From Fonticella tunisiensis (GTDB taxonomy: Bacteria; Bacillota; Clostridia; Clostridiales; Caloramatoraceae), in NCBI RefSeq assembly GCF_004364155.1, contig NZ_SOAZ01000002.1:124001-188000 (forward strand): a stretch of DNA of 64,000 bases, read 5' to 3'. Below the pieces are notes generated by a model that saw only the letters and a list, made by a program, of their open reading frames with translations, searched no databases and was not told the DNA's origin. This document shows positions 42,391-51,058 of this stretch, piece after piece (the first letter of the stretch is position 1; each line of letters begins with the position of its first letter). The translations under genes and the position numbers were made by a program.

Positions 42391-42775
42391 AGTTTTTTTA
42401 ATAGGCAGATTAACTCGTGAACCGGAGCTTAGATTTACTCCAGGAACGGGAATTGCGGTAGCTAACTTTACACTGGCAGTTGATAGAAATTATGTAGGGC
42501 AAGACGGACAAAAGCAAGCTGATTTTATTCCGGTTATATGCTGGAGAAAGCTTGCTGAAGTTGTTGCAAACAATCTTGGGAAGGGAAGGCTTGTTGCTGT
42601 ATCGGGTTCTATCCAGACAAGCAGCTATCAAGCACAGGATGGGAGCAAGAGATATAAGGTAGAGGTCGTTGCAGATGAGGTAAAGTTTTTAGATTGGCCG
42701 AAGGATAACAAAGATGACGGCGGAGTAGATGGATTCTACCCGGTTGATGGGGACGAGGATATCCCTTTTAGGTAA
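42383..42775 (+). CDS. ssb: Single-stranded DNA-binding protein
   Basis: 130 residues: an OB fold (KVFLIGRLTREPELRFTPGT, GIAVANFTLAVDRN) and a short acidic tail ending DEDIPFR. The tail nearly matches the bacterial DDDIPF interaction tip but carries an extra arginine. The ATG follows GGAGG. It serves phage replication. Confidence 0.95.
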   Translation: MNKVFLIGRLTREPELRFTPGTGIAVANFTLAVDRNYVGQDGQKQADFIPVICWRKLAEVVANNLGKGRLVAVSGSIQTSSYQAQDGSKRYKVEVVADEVKFLDWPKDNKDDGGVDGFYPVDGDEDIPFR

Positions 42776-42833
42776 GGAGTTTATCTATTCTCCGTAATCA
42801 AAAATAGATGGCACGCAAGAGGGGATGGTTAAA

Positions 42834-43430
42834 GTGGGATATATACAAGGGATAAAGTGGACAGAAGAAAAAATAGAGCAAGAAATCAGAAAAGTCATGG
42901 CTGCTCTGCATATTTATCGAATGCCAAGTAGGAGTGAGATTAAAAGCGTCTTAAAGGACAACGCTCTTTGTAATAAAATTTCAAGAACTGGTGGATTCAA
43001 ATATTGGGCTGATAGACTTGGACTGGATATGAAAGAAAGTGACACTAAAACAGGGAAAAGATATGAAGTTGAAGCTGCCAATATGTTAAGAGCCCGAGGA
43101 TATGAAGTCGAACAGATGTCTATAAAGCATCCGTACGATTTGCTGGTAAATGGAAAGATAAAAATTGATGTTAAAGTTGGTAGACCATATATGCTAAGGG
43201 GCGAAAGTAGGGTACATACGTTCAGAACTGAAAAAAGACATGCTACTTGTGATTTATATTTAATATTCGCCCTGGATGAACATGAGGAGATTGAAAGAAT
43301 ATTTATTATCCCTGGGTATGAGTTAAAAGTTGTCACTATGTGCATTGGGCGAGACAGCAAGTATAACAAATTCATAGGAAGATGGGACCTTATAGAGCAG
43401 TATGATAGGTTCTACAAGAGCTTAAAGTGA
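42834..43430 (+). CDS. PD-(D/E)XK nuclease-like phage protein
   Basis: About 198 residues. The first 75 resemble a helical DNA-binding module (MPSRSEIKSVLKD, CNKISRTGGFKYWADRLGLD). The C-terminal half has a nuclease-like core: KRYEVEAANMLRARGYEVEQ, HPYDLLVNGKIKIDVKVGR (D then D-x-K). I prefer the GTG at 42834, 9 nt after GGGG. It could be a Holliday-junction or restriction-like nuclease; the exact activity is unknown. Confidence 0.6.
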   Translation: MGYIQGIKWTEEKIEQEIRKVMAALHIYRMPSRSEIKSVLKDNALCNKISRTGGFKYWADRLGLDMKESDTKTGKRYEVEAANMLRARGYEVEQMSIKHPYDLLVNGKIKIDVKVGRPYMLRGESRVHTFRTEKRHATCDLYLIFALDEHEEIERIFIIPGYELKVVTMCIGRDSKYNKFIGRWDLIEQYDRFYKSLK

Positions 43431-43474
43431 CTAAGACGCAATTTGATTAAAAAACGAACAAAGGGGATGGTAAG

Positions 43475-43675
43475 GTGGATGAATTGAGAAGGAACGTGCT
43501 GAGCTTGGCGACAAGCTTGGCACTGCAGGCTAGCGCAGAGCAAGGTGTAGATTATACGAAAGCTATTCCAGGGGCGCTGGAAGAGGCCTGCTTGAGATTA
43601 GGCGTAGATAGGAAGAAATTCATAAGAATGTTTGCATGGTCAAGGGGAAAGGAAAATGGAAAGAAAAAACTATAA
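43475..43675 (+). CDS. Small phage protein (66 residues)
   Basis: A GTG-started helical protein (LATSLALQASAEQGVDYTKA) with a basic C-terminus (RGKENGKKKL). GGGGATGG lies upstream. It overlaps the next gene by 20 nt. The function is unknown. Confidence 0.55.
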   Translation: MDELRRNVLSLATSLALQASAEQGVDYTKAIPGALEEACLRLGVDRKKFIRMFAWSRGKENGKKKL

Positions 43676-43922
43676 TAATCTTGATTTTAATAAACTAATA
43701 GTTTCAATCATCGCACAAGCTGTAAGAGATTATAAAAATCCTAGATGTTTCCATGAAAATAAAAATACAGAACTGAAGAAAAAGCAGATTAAGGAAAGTG
43801 CTATAAGTTTCCTTAAAAGTGAGGATTGCAGATATATGTGTGATGTGCTGAATATAGACCACAAGAAAATATTATTTAAGTTGGGACTGGAGGGACAGAA
43901 CGGTGGACATATTAGTGCTTAA
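43656..43922 (+). CDS. Small phage protein (88 residues)
   Basis: The ATG at 43656 is preceded by AAGGGGAAAGG. It is mixed charged and helical with two cysteines (KSEDCRYMCDVL). It overlaps both neighbours, typical of tightly packed early genes. The function is unknown. Confidence 0.55.
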   Translation: MERKNYNNLDFNKLIVSIIAQAVRDYKNPRCFHENKNTELKKKQIKESAISFLKSEDCRYMCDVLNIDHKKILFKLGLEGQNGGHISA

Positions 43923-44196
43923 GAAGAATGACACAATAAAAGAAATGCTAAGCAAGCTCGATGAAGAAGTATTAGAGGTAATACATGCTGCAACCGCTGA
44001 AAATGAGGAAAGGGTTGCAGAGGAAGTATTTGACACTATTCAGGTTTGTATAGGTATATTGGACAAGCTAGAAAGATTTGGAGCAGACATAAAAGGATCT
44101 TTGGAAAGGCATAATAAAAAACTTCTTGAGCGTGGATGGGAGTATGAGAAGGTTATACATATCAACGTTGTGAGGGGTGAAGCATATGAAGGTTAG
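43903..44196 (+). CDS. MazG-like nucleotide pyrophosphohydrolase domain protein
   Basis: 97 residues. The central EEVLEVIHAATAENEERVAE and EEVFDTIQVCIGILDKLER carry the ExxE...ExxD-like pattern of all-alpha NTP pyrophosphatases (MazG/dUTPase-like). The GTG at 43903 follows GGAGGG by 8 nt. It may hydrolyse nucleotides during phage replication. It overlaps rusA by 11 nt. Confidence 0.65.
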   Translation: MDILVLKKNDTIKEMLSKLDEEVLEVIHAATAENEERVAEEVFDTIQVCIGILDKLERFGADIKGSLERHNKKLLERGWEYEKVIHINVVRGEAYEG

Positions 44197-44584
44197 TTTT
44201 ACTGTGCCGGGGCGGCCTATGGGTAAGCAAAGACCGAGGGTGATGAAGTCAGGCATCACCTTCACCCCCAAGGAAACTATATCATATGAAAATCTTGTAA
44301 AGATGGTATATATGCAGAGTGGTTCAAAGATGTTTGAAGGGCCAATCAAAATGAGAATAATAGCTTATTATGAGATACCTAAATCTACTTCAAAGAAAAA
44401 AGCAGAGCTCATGAGAGCACATATCGAGAGGCCAACTAAGAAGCCGGACGTGGATAATATAGTTAAAATCATTTGTGATGCTCTAAATAAAGTTGCATAC
44501 CATGATGATTCACAAATTGTAAGTTGCGAGATACAGAAATACTATTCAGATAATCCGCGTGTGGAAGTTGAAATTTGGGAATAG
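44186..44584 (+). CDS. rusA: RusA-like Holliday junction resolvase
   Basis: About 132 residues. The N-terminal FTVPGRPMGKQRPRV and KPDVDNIVKIICDALNKVAY with the catalytic aspartates, then HDDSQIVSCEIQKY, are diagnostic of RusA. It resolves recombination and replication junctions before packaging. The ATG at 44186 follows GAGGGGTG. Confidence 0.92.
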   Translation: MKVSFTVPGRPMGKQRPRVMKSGITFTPKETISYENLVKMVYMQSGSKMFEGPIKMRIIAYYEIPKSTSKKKAELMRAHIERPTKKPDVDNIVKIICDALNKVAYHDDSQIVSCEIQKYYSDNPRVEVEIWE

Positions 44585-44595
44585 GAGGGGTTGAT

Positions 44596-44877
44596 ATGAA
44601 CAGGGCCATGCGCAGGAAAATGGACAAACAGCTTAGGGCAAAACTTACTGATGAGCAGTTTCAGGAGCTTAAAAGCAAGACAATATCCGAAATGATTGAC
44701 ATTGAAGTAAAAAGACGACTTGATGATACATGGAGTAAGATGAGTAGCGTGCTTATTGAAATTATGCGCAAAAACAGAATTAGTCAGGAGAGGATACACA
44801 AGATAGTATCTGAGTTCTCTGAGGAAATATATAAAAGATATGGGAGGGACAATGATGAAGGATTATCTCAATGCTGA
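44596..44877 (+). CDS. Small helical phage protein
   Basis: About 93 residues, basic N-terminus (MNRAMRRKMDKQLRAKLTDE) and helical throughout. The ATG at 44596 follows AGGAGGGG. It overlaps the next gene by 23 nt. The function is unknown. Confidence 0.55.
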   Translation: MNRAMRRKMDKQLRAKLTDEQFQELKSKTISEMIDIEVKRRLDDTWSKMSSVLIEIMRKNRISQERIHKIVSEFSEEIYKRYGRDNDEGLSQC

Positions 44878-45433
44878 AGAAAGAAATCAATTAATGGTAT
44901 TAATGACAGTAATCCAAATGTTTGACGGTAATAGAGGTATAAATGGCCCTACAATGCAGAACATAGTAGATTCATGGTCAAGTAGAGGTAATCTAACTAA
45001 GGATGAGCAAAGGAGCCTTAAGATGGCTCAAACTTATCTCAATAAGTTTTGTAAGAGCGTCTACAATAGGATGCATGCTAACGAAAAGGAAACAATAGCG
45101 AAAAGACTTGCTAAGTTTGATTTCAGGTTAGTAGATGATTATACGTTGCAGAAGATATATAGAGATATCAAAGATAGGATGAAAAACGCTATTGTGCCCA
45201 GGGAACAATTTGAGAACTGGTGCAGGGACATCATGGAGGTTCACTGCAAGGGATGTACAAAGCATCATGCTGAGTGTGAATTGCATACTTACTTTGAAGA
45301 TAACTTTGTTCCTGAGAGCTCCTGGGGCCTTGAAAATTGCAGATATGCTTACAAGGAAGTTGATGTGAAGAAGGATGAGAAGAAAATCAAAGAGTTTCAA
45401 GAGTTCAAGGCTAAGAAGGCAAAGGCGGTATGA
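44855..45433 (+). CDS. Phage protein, DUF5651-like
   Basis: About 192 residues. Features are LNAEERNQLMVLMTVIQMFD at the start and a cysteine-rich region (CRDIMEVHCKGCTKHHAECE) with LENCRYAY that could bind zinc. The ATG at 44855 has GGGAGGG 6 nt upstream. This type occurs in the early-to-middle region of clostridial siphophages. The function is unknown. Confidence 0.6.
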   Translation: MKDYLNAEERNQLMVLMTVIQMFDGNRGINGPTMQNIVDSWSSRGNLTKDEQRSLKMAQTYLNKFCKSVYNRMHANEKETIAKRLAKFDFRLVDDYTLQKIYRDIKDRMKNAIVPREQFENWCRDIMEVHCKGCTKHHAECELHTYFEDNFVPESSWGLENCRYAYKEVDVKKDEKKIKEFQEFKAKKAKAV

Positions 45434-45828
45434 AGTACTACTATTATGGCTCAGCCAATTATATCGAGCTTGAAGATGATGAAAAAATCATAGAGAAACC
45501 TGTGGAACTGGGAGACAAGCTCCTGGTTCCCGGGGACTTCGTGAAGAAGATAGGTGAAAAAGAGCGTAGTAGTTTTGAAATGCAAGAAGGATATTTTTTA
45601 AAATATATGGGATATGTAGAAAGCGAATACGGCAAGGATCTGCTTTTCGGAACAAATGTTATATCAGCAGATACACGACGATTTTACTATTCCTTTGCAT
45701 ACATAGACAAAAATACTCTACTTGTACAAGGTAATCAAACAGGTTTCTGGGATATAAGAGTTGAAAAGCTTGAAGTATTCAAGGATGTTGAGATGAAATA
45801 TATTCATAGACAGTTAAGCTTCATTTAG
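45430..45828 (+). CDS. Phage protein of unknown function
   Basis: 132 residues, mixed alpha/beta, aromatic start (MKYYYYGSANYIELEDDEK). Its ATG overlaps the previous stop (ATGA), so it is translationally coupled. No family was recognised. Confidence 0.55.
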   Translation: MKYYYYGSANYIELEDDEKIIEKPVELGDKLLVPGDFVKKIGEKERSSFEMQEGYFLKYMGYVESEYGKDLLFGTNVISADTRRFYYSFAYIDKNTLLVQGNQTGFWDIRVEKLEVFKDVEMKYIHRQLSFI

Positions 45829-45839
45829 GCGGTGATAAC

Positions 45840-46172
45840 ATGGCGCTGGACATGATAGACATAGGACAGGCTATATACGAAACAAGCAAAAGAATAGAAA
45901 AAGGTGTAAATGAGTTATACAAGTACGCAAAGGCATATGCAGAAGCTGAAAAAGATTACAGGTTAGCCCTAGCAAGAGAAATAATATCTCTTAGAGACGC
46001 AGGGCTACCTGCAACCTTAATAAATGATGTGGCCCGAGGGAACATAAGTGATTTGAAATATAAAAGGGATTTAGCAGAGGTAAGCTACAAAACAGCAAGA
46101 GATATGCTTGAAGCACTTGAAGCAGAACTGAGCGGACTGCAAAGCATATACAAAAATCAAAAAGAAATATAA
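45840..46172 (+). CDS. Helical phage protein of unknown function
   Basis: 110 residues forming long helices (YAEAEKDYRLALAREIISLR) with a short loop (GLPATLINDVARGN). GGCGGTGAT precedes the ATG. Similar proteins occur near the end of siphophage early operons. The function is unknown. Confidence 0.58.
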   Translation: MALDMIDIGQAIYETSKRIEKGVNELYKYAKAYAEAEKDYRLALAREIISLRDAGLPATLINDVARGNISDLKYKRDLAEVSYKTARDMLEALEAELSGLQSIYKNQKEI

Positions 46173-46230
46173 CAAATAAGCATTTTATTATAAAGATCAG
46201 CATTTAAATTAAAATTGTGAAGGTGTTTAC

Positions 46231-46602
46231 ATGAAAAATACACTTGAAGGACAAATAACTTTTGATGATTTAATAAAAACATCTAAAATTGATGAAGCTT
46301 CAAAGGATTTATCTAGGCAAGCAATAAATGAACTCAATGAAATTGGAATCAGCGGGATAGTTGATTATGTCGACTTTAGAAACGTACAAGCTTATGTAAT
46401 TTTTAAAAACAAATTTCAATGTTTACCTGAAACACTCAATTTATCATATAAGTCTTGGTGTTTTTGGTATGGAGGCGGAATTTACATTTATGGACGAAAA
46501 TTTAATCTTATAAATACAGAATACTGTGGACTTGTAGGAACAGTTAGATCAAGGATAGAAGAAATAGACAAAAACAGGAGGGCTAAAGTATGGATTACAT
46601 AA
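46231..46602 (+). CDS. Phage protein of unknown function
   Basis: 123 residues. A helical first half (SKDLSRQAINELNEIGISGI) is followed by an aromatic-rich second half (YKSWCFWYGGGIYIYGRK). GAAGGTG precedes the ATG. It overlaps the next gene by 13 nt. No family was recognised. Confidence 0.55.
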   Translation: MKNTLEGQITFDDLIKTSKIDEASKDLSRQAINELNEIGISGIVDYVDFRNVQAYVIFKNKFQCLPETLNLSYKSWCFWYGGGIYIYGRKFNLINTEYCGLVGTVRSRIEEIDKNRRAKVWIT

Positions 46603-47012
46603 GAGAAACAGAAAAGTGGCTTTATAACTACAAAACTATTAAAGCAAGTATAGAAAACCTTCAAAGGTTATATGCTGAGAAAGAGAAAGAAGTAAAAGAG
46701 GGAAGACCAATTAGGTACGATAAGGACAAGCTAAGCCCTACATATGCATTCAATAGCGAGGCTGAAAATATAGCAATAGACTTGGCAACTATAAAAAGCA
46801 GAATAGAAAGAATGAAAGCAAAAGTTGAAATAATAGAAACTGCTATAGAAGGCTTAAATGAGATTGAGAAAAAAATAATCCTGATGAAATATATAGAAGG
46901 TCATCATTGGTGGCGTATAGCTTATGAGGTGAGATACAATGAACGATGGTGCAGACAATTAAAAAATATTGCTTTAAAGAAATTATCAGTTGCAATATTT
47001 GGAGAAGAATAA
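46590..47012 (+). CDS. ArpU/sigma-region-4-like late transcription regulator
   Basis: 140 residues. An N-terminal coiled region leads to LNEIEKKIILMKYIEGHHWW and RIAYEVRYNERWCRQLKNIA, a sigma-70 region-4-like HTH typical of ArpU-family proteins that switch on late genes of Firmicute phages. It is the last gene before the early-late terminator, the usual position. Its target promoter is probably in 47013-47225. Confidence 0.78.
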   Translation: MDYIRETEKWLYNYKTIKASIENLQRLYAEKEKEVKEGRPIRYDKDKLSPTYAFNSEAENIAIDLATIKSRIERMKAKVEIIETAIEGLNEIEKKIILMKYIEGHHWWRIAYEVRYNERWCRQLKNIALKKLSVAIFGEE

Positions 47013-47116
47013 ACACAGCCGTTTTACAGCCGATTTTTTGGTAAAAAGCATGATAAAATAGTAATATGAAAATCTATAGCCGAGCAGGTGCGGCATACCA
47101 AAGAATACATCTGCAG

Positions 47117-47148
47117 AAACCTCCATGGCGGTCCCGTGGGGGTTTTCT
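47117..47148 (+). terminator. Terminator at the early-late boundary
   Basis: AAACCTCC (47117-47124) pairs with GGGGGTTT (47138-47145, one G-T pair), followed by TCTTATT. The GC-rich loop could extend the fold. Confidence 0.72.
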
Positions 47149-47225
47149 TATTGAAATAAACTTATTAACAATATATTGTGTATAATGTGGATAATAAACA
47201 CAAAATATAGAAAGGAGGGAGAGGT

Positions 47226-47399
47226 GTGAAACTTGGACAAGTACTCCGGGAGAAACAGCCTAATGAGTATCGTAAATTGAATAAGCGTAAGAAGAAGGAG
47301 AGGAAAGCCAAGGAGCACCTCTCCTTTTATGATATTTTGGAACTTATGAAGCATGATAGTTATGAAAGGCATAGAGGAGCTTTAAGGCAAAGGTATTAA
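47226..47399 (+). CDS. Small basic phage protein before the terminase genes (57 residues)
   Basis: A GTG-started ORF with GAAAGGAGGGAGAG upstream. It begins MKLGQVLREKQPNEYRKLNK, has a stretch of Lys/Arg/Glu, and ends ERHRGALRQRY. Such short proteins are frequent just upstream of terS. The function is unknown. Confidence 0.6.
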   Translation: MKLGQVLREKQPNEYRKLNKRKKKERKAKEHLSFYDILELMKHDSYERHRGALRQRY

Positions 47400-47496
47400 A
47401 TTTTTTATTTTATGTTTTTGAGATGTTACTGGAACAGGATACAATATTAAACACATAAAATAAAAAAGCATTCCGAAAGAAGAGTAAATGATAGTT

Positions 47497-47524
47497 AAAA
47501 GAGCTCCTAACCGGGCTCTTTTTT
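47497..47524 (+). terminator. Terminator upstream of terS
   Basis: AAAAGAGC pairs with GCTCTTTT around a 10-nt loop and is followed by more T residues. Confidence 0.82.
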
Positions 47525-47571
47525 CATGCAAAAAACAAACTCGAATAAGCGATTAGCGTTGAGGTGGTGAT

Positions 47572-48345
47572 ATGGCCAGACAGAGAAGTCCAGATAGCTT
47601 AAAAGCTGAACAGATGTATCTCGAAAGCGGTGGAAAGCTTGAATTAATTGATATTGCAAAAGAATTAGGTGTATCTGATGGCACGGTTAGATCATGGAAA
47701 AATCGATATAAATGGGATGAATTATTAAATGCAACGTTGCAAAAGGATAAACGCAACGTTGCGAATAAAAAACGTAAAAGAGGAGGCCAGCCTGGCAATA
47801 AAAATGCCATCGGTAATTCTGGAGGAGCAGCTCCGCCAGGTAACCTTAATGCAATTAAACACGGAGCCTATCAATCCTTATATGCTGATATGCTATCACC
47901 AGAGGAAAAAGCCATATATGAGCAGACTACAGCTGAGGTAAACATAGATGAAGAAATAAAACTGTTAAGGCTTAAAATAGTAAGGCTACTCAACAGAGAT
48001 AAGACATTTTTTTATGATGTCTTTGGCAACAAAATAGAGAAAGAATTGACAGAGGAAGAAAGAGAAGCTGGAGTTTTGGCATGTATGGACCAGTTAAGAA
48101 GGCTTATAGAAACGAAAGCTACTATAGCTGATGATACAGAAAGACTTGCCTTTGATAAGTACAAATTTGAAGTTGAGATGCAGCTCAAGAAGGAAAAAAT
48201 TGATATTGATAAGCAGAAGCTTGAAATAGCCAAAATTAAGGCCGGCAGCGTAGAACAGGAAGAGGTTGAGGATGATGGATTTATTGATGCACTGAAGGGT
48301 GAAGTAGAGGAAGTGTGGGCAGATGGCGATAGTGAAGAGAATTAA
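47572..48345 (+). CDS. terS: Terminase small subunit
   Basis: 257 residues. It has an N-terminal HTH (LELIDIAKELGVSDGTVRSW), the GNKNAIGNSGGAAPPGNLNA motif typical of PBSX/YqaS-type small terminases, and a C-terminal coiled coil. It recognises the phage DNA packaging site and loads the large subunit. The ATG has GAGGTGGTGAT upstream. It overlaps terL by 23 nt. Two identical 10-bp palindromes inside the gene could be the packaging site. Confidence 0.88.
   Translation: MARQRSPDSLKAEQMYLESGGKLELIDIAKELGVSDGTVRSWKNRYKWDELLNATLQKDKRNVANKKRKRGGQPGNKNAIGNSGGAAPPGNLNAIKHGAYQSLYADMLSPEEKAIYEQTTAEVNIDEEIKLLRLKIVRLLNRDKTFFYDVFGNKIEKELTEEEREAGVLACMDQLRRLIETKATIADDTERLAFDKYKFEVEMQLKKEKIDIDKQKLEIAKIKAGSVEQEEVEDDGFIDALKGEVEEVWADGDSEEN
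47731..47762. repeat. Paired GCAACGTTGC palindromes, candidate packaging site
   Basis: GCAACGTTGC occurs at 47731-47740 and 47753-47762, start-to-start 22 bp (about two helical turns). They lie in the region of terS just after the HTH codons, where pac sites of several headful phages lie. Confidence 0.45.
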
Positions 48346-49603
48346 AAAAACTGTATTCAAGTTTAGCCCATTCTCAGTAAAGCAAAAGAAAGTTCTCACC
48401 TGGTGGCTGCCTAACTCTCCTGTGAAGGATAAGGATGGAATAATAGCTGATGGATCAATAAGAAGTGGGAAAACCCTTTCAATGTCATTGTCCTTTGTCA
48501 TGTGGGCTATGGAGAGTTTTGATAATCAAAACTTTGGTATGTGTGGTAAGACTATAGGTTCCTTTAGGCGCAACGTTCTATTCTGGCTCAAGCTAATGCT
48601 CAAGGCAAGAAAATATAAAGTAGAGGACCTGAGGGCTGATAATCTTCTTGTAGTTAGCAGAAATGGCAAGACAAACTACTTTTATATTTTCGGTGGGAAG
48701 GATGAGCGTTCCCAGGACTTAATCCAAGGTATTACTCTTGCTGGAGTTTTCTTTGATGAAGTTGCCCTAATGCCTGAAAGTTTTGTTAACCAGGCAACCG
48801 GTAGATGTTCCGTTGAAGGCTCAAAATATTGGTTTAACTGCAACCCGGATGGGCCGTATCACTGGTTTAAGCTTAACTGGATTGATAAGCGTAAGGAAAA
48901 GAATCTTATATATCTCCATTTCACTATGGATGATAATCTTTCCTTAAGTGAATCCATCAAAGCAAGGTACAGGAAAATGTATTCCGGTGTGTTCTATAAG
49001 CGGTACATTTTAGGTTTATGGGTAATGGCCGAGGGTATTATCTATGACATGTTTAATGAGGACATACACAAGGTTCCTACAGTTGACAGGCCTTACACTG
49101 AATATTATGTGTCCTGTGACTATGGTACTCAAAACCCTACTACCTTTGGATTGTGGGGAAAGTATCAGGGGAAATGGTATAAGGTGAAGGAATACTACTA
49201 TTCGGGAAGAGATCAGGCAAAGCAAAAAACTGATGAGGAGTTCTACCGGGACCTTGAGAAGTTTGTTGGAGACTTAAAAATAAAAGCTGTTATAGTTGAC
49301 CCGAGTGCTGCATCCTTCATAGCAACTATAAAGAAACATGGTAAATTTGCAGTTAAGAAAGCAAAAAATGATGTGCTTGATGGAATAAGGAACGTTTCAA
49401 CGGCGCTAAATCAAGGAATGATACTCTTTAATGATTGTTGCACAAATACATTTAAAGAGTATTTTTCTTATGTTTGGGATTCAAAGGCAGCTCAGCGCGG
49501 TGAAGATAAGCCTGTAAAAGAAAATGACCATACATGTGATAGCGATAGATACTTTGTAAATACAATTCTGTTCAAAGGCAATTCAGTATCAGTTTTAAAA
49601 TAA
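48323..49603 (+). CDS. terL: Terminase large subunit
   Basis: 426 residues, PBSX/SPP1 type. ATPase motifs: Walker A GSIRSGKTLS and Walker B VFFDEVALMPE. Nuclease motifs: SCDYGTQNPT, VIVDPSAASF and DHTCDSDRYF with acidic residues. It powers DNA translocation and cuts concatemers. It overlaps terS. Confidence 0.95.
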   Translation: MAIVKRIKKTVFKFSPFSVKQKKVLTWWLPNSPVKDKDGIIADGSIRSGKTLSMSLSFVMWAMESFDNQNFGMCGKTIGSFRRNVLFWLKLMLKARKYKVEDLRADNLLVVSRNGKTNYFYIFGGKDERSQDLIQGITLAGVFFDEVALMPESFVNQATGRCSVEGSKYWFNCNPDGPYHWFKLNWIDKRKEKNLIYLHFTMDDNLSLSESIKARYRKMYSGVFYKRYILGLWVMAEGIIYDMFNEDIHKVPTVDRPYTEYYVSCDYGTQNPTTFGLWGKYQGKWYKVKEYYYSGRDQAKQKTDEEFYRDLEKFVGDLKIKAVIVDPSAASFIATIKKHGKFAVKKAKNDVLDGIRNVSTALNQGMILFNDCCTNTFKEYFSYVWDSKAAQRGEDKPVKENDHTCDSDRYFVNTILFKGNSVSVLK

Positions 49604-49618
49604 AGGCAGGTGAGGAAG

Positions 49619-51058
49619 ATGTTTGGATTGGTTTTCAATAATAGCATAAATATGATGACAGATGAGGAAATACTGGCCAATGAGATAAAAATATTTAACA
49701 GCTCTGAGGAAAGGCAGTGGATGCTCATAGGAGATAAGTACTATGATGCCGACAATGATATCAACGAAAGAGTCATTCTTAAGCCTCTGCCGGATGGAGG
49801 GTATGAAGAAGATAGGTCCAAGGCAAACAACAAATTAGCCCATGGATTTATGAAGAATCTTGTTGATGAGAAAATAGCTTATCTACTTACCAAGGATTAT
49901 ACCCTTCAGTGTGAAGATAAGACAGTTATAGAGAAGGTTAAAAAGGTCCTTGGAAAGGACTTTGGATATATTCTTGCAGGACTTGGTTATGAGGCAAGTA
50001 ATAAGGGTAAGGCTTGGCTGCAGCCCTATATAGATGAAAAGGGACAATTTAAGATGATGATAATACCGGCTGAACAGTGCTGCCCGATATGGAAAGATAA
50101 CAGCCATACAGAGCTTGATGGAATGCTTAGGTATTATGTTATAGAAACTTATGAGGGCAGGCAAAAGAAAGATGTAACTAAGGTTGAGTACTGGACAGCT
50201 GAAGGTGTAACTTATTATATCCTTCAGGATGATAAGCTCATCCTGGACAGTGAGAAATACTTTGAAGTTGAAGAATATGGGCATTTTACTAAAGGGGATG
50301 AACTTAAAAGCTGGGGTAAGGTACCTTTCATATGCTTTAAAAACAACCGAAGAGAGCGCCCTGACATAAGGTTTGTAAAGTCCCTAATAGATAACTATGA
50401 TAAATCTAGAAGTGACGTGGCAAATTTTCTTGAGGAGGTAAAAAATCTTATTTACGTGCTTAAGAATTATGGTGGACAAGATCTGGCCGAGTTTATGAGA
50501 GACCTTAATTACTACAGGGCAATAAAGGTTGATGATGATGGCGGAGTTGATACATTAAACCCTGAACTTGATATCACAGCAGCCAAGGAGCATTATGAGC
50601 AGCTTAAGAGGGATATCATAGAGTTTGGACAGGGAACTAATAAGGACCTTGATAAATTTGGTTCTAGTCCTTCAGGTATTGCCCTTAAATTTCTTTACAG
50701 TGGCCTTGATTTAAAGTGTAACCATCTAGAAACTGAGTTTAAAAGAGGCTTTAAGGAGCTTATGTACTTTGTGAATGTTTTCCTGGCTGAAACTGGACAA
50801 GGTTCCTTTGATGTTGATGTGGAGATAATTTTTAATAGAGATGTAACCATCAACGAGACAGAAGCAATCAATAACTGTGTGGCTTCCCAGGGAGTAATAT
50901 CTGATGAAACTATAGTTGCTAACCATCCATGGGTAAAGGATGTTGAGGAAGAAATGAAGAAGGTTACTGCAGAGAAAAAACAAAAGCTAAAGGAGCAGCA
51001 GGAGGCCTTTGGAATGAATATAGAGAATAACCCTGCCGGTGGCGGTATAAATGAGTAA
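49619..51058 (+). CDS. SPP1 gp6-like portal protein
   Basis: About 479 residues. Motifs typical of the SPP1-type portal: NKLAHGFMKNLVDEKIAYLL, NRRERPDIRFVKSLIDNYD, GQGTNKDLDKFGSSPSGIAL and the stem-crown helices near the C-terminus. It forms the dodecameric DNA gate. The ATG at 49619 has AGGTGA 6 nt upstream. It overlaps the MuF gene by 8 nt. Confidence 0.92.
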   Translation: MFGLVFNNSINMMTDEEILANEIKIFNSSEERQWMLIGDKYYDADNDINERVILKPLPDGGYEEDRSKANNKLAHGFMKNLVDEKIAYLLTKDYTLQCEDKTVIEKVKKVLGKDFGYILAGLGYEASNKGKAWLQPYIDEKGQFKMMIIPAEQCCPIWKDNSHTELDGMLRYYVIETYEGRQKKDVTKVEYWTAEGVTYYILQDDKLILDSEKYFEVEEYGHFTKGDELKSWGKVPFICFKNNRRERPDIRFVKSLIDNYDKSRSDVANFLEEVKNLIYVLKNYGGQDLAEFMRDLNYYRAIKVDDDGGVDTLNPELDITAAKEHYEQLKRDIIEFGQGTNKDLDKFGSSPSGIALKFLYSGLDLKCNHLETEFKRGFKELMYFVNVFLAETGQGSFDVDVEIIFNRDVTINETEAINNCVASQGVISDETIVANHPWVKDVEEEMKKVTAEKKQKLKEQQEAFGMNIENNPAGGGINE

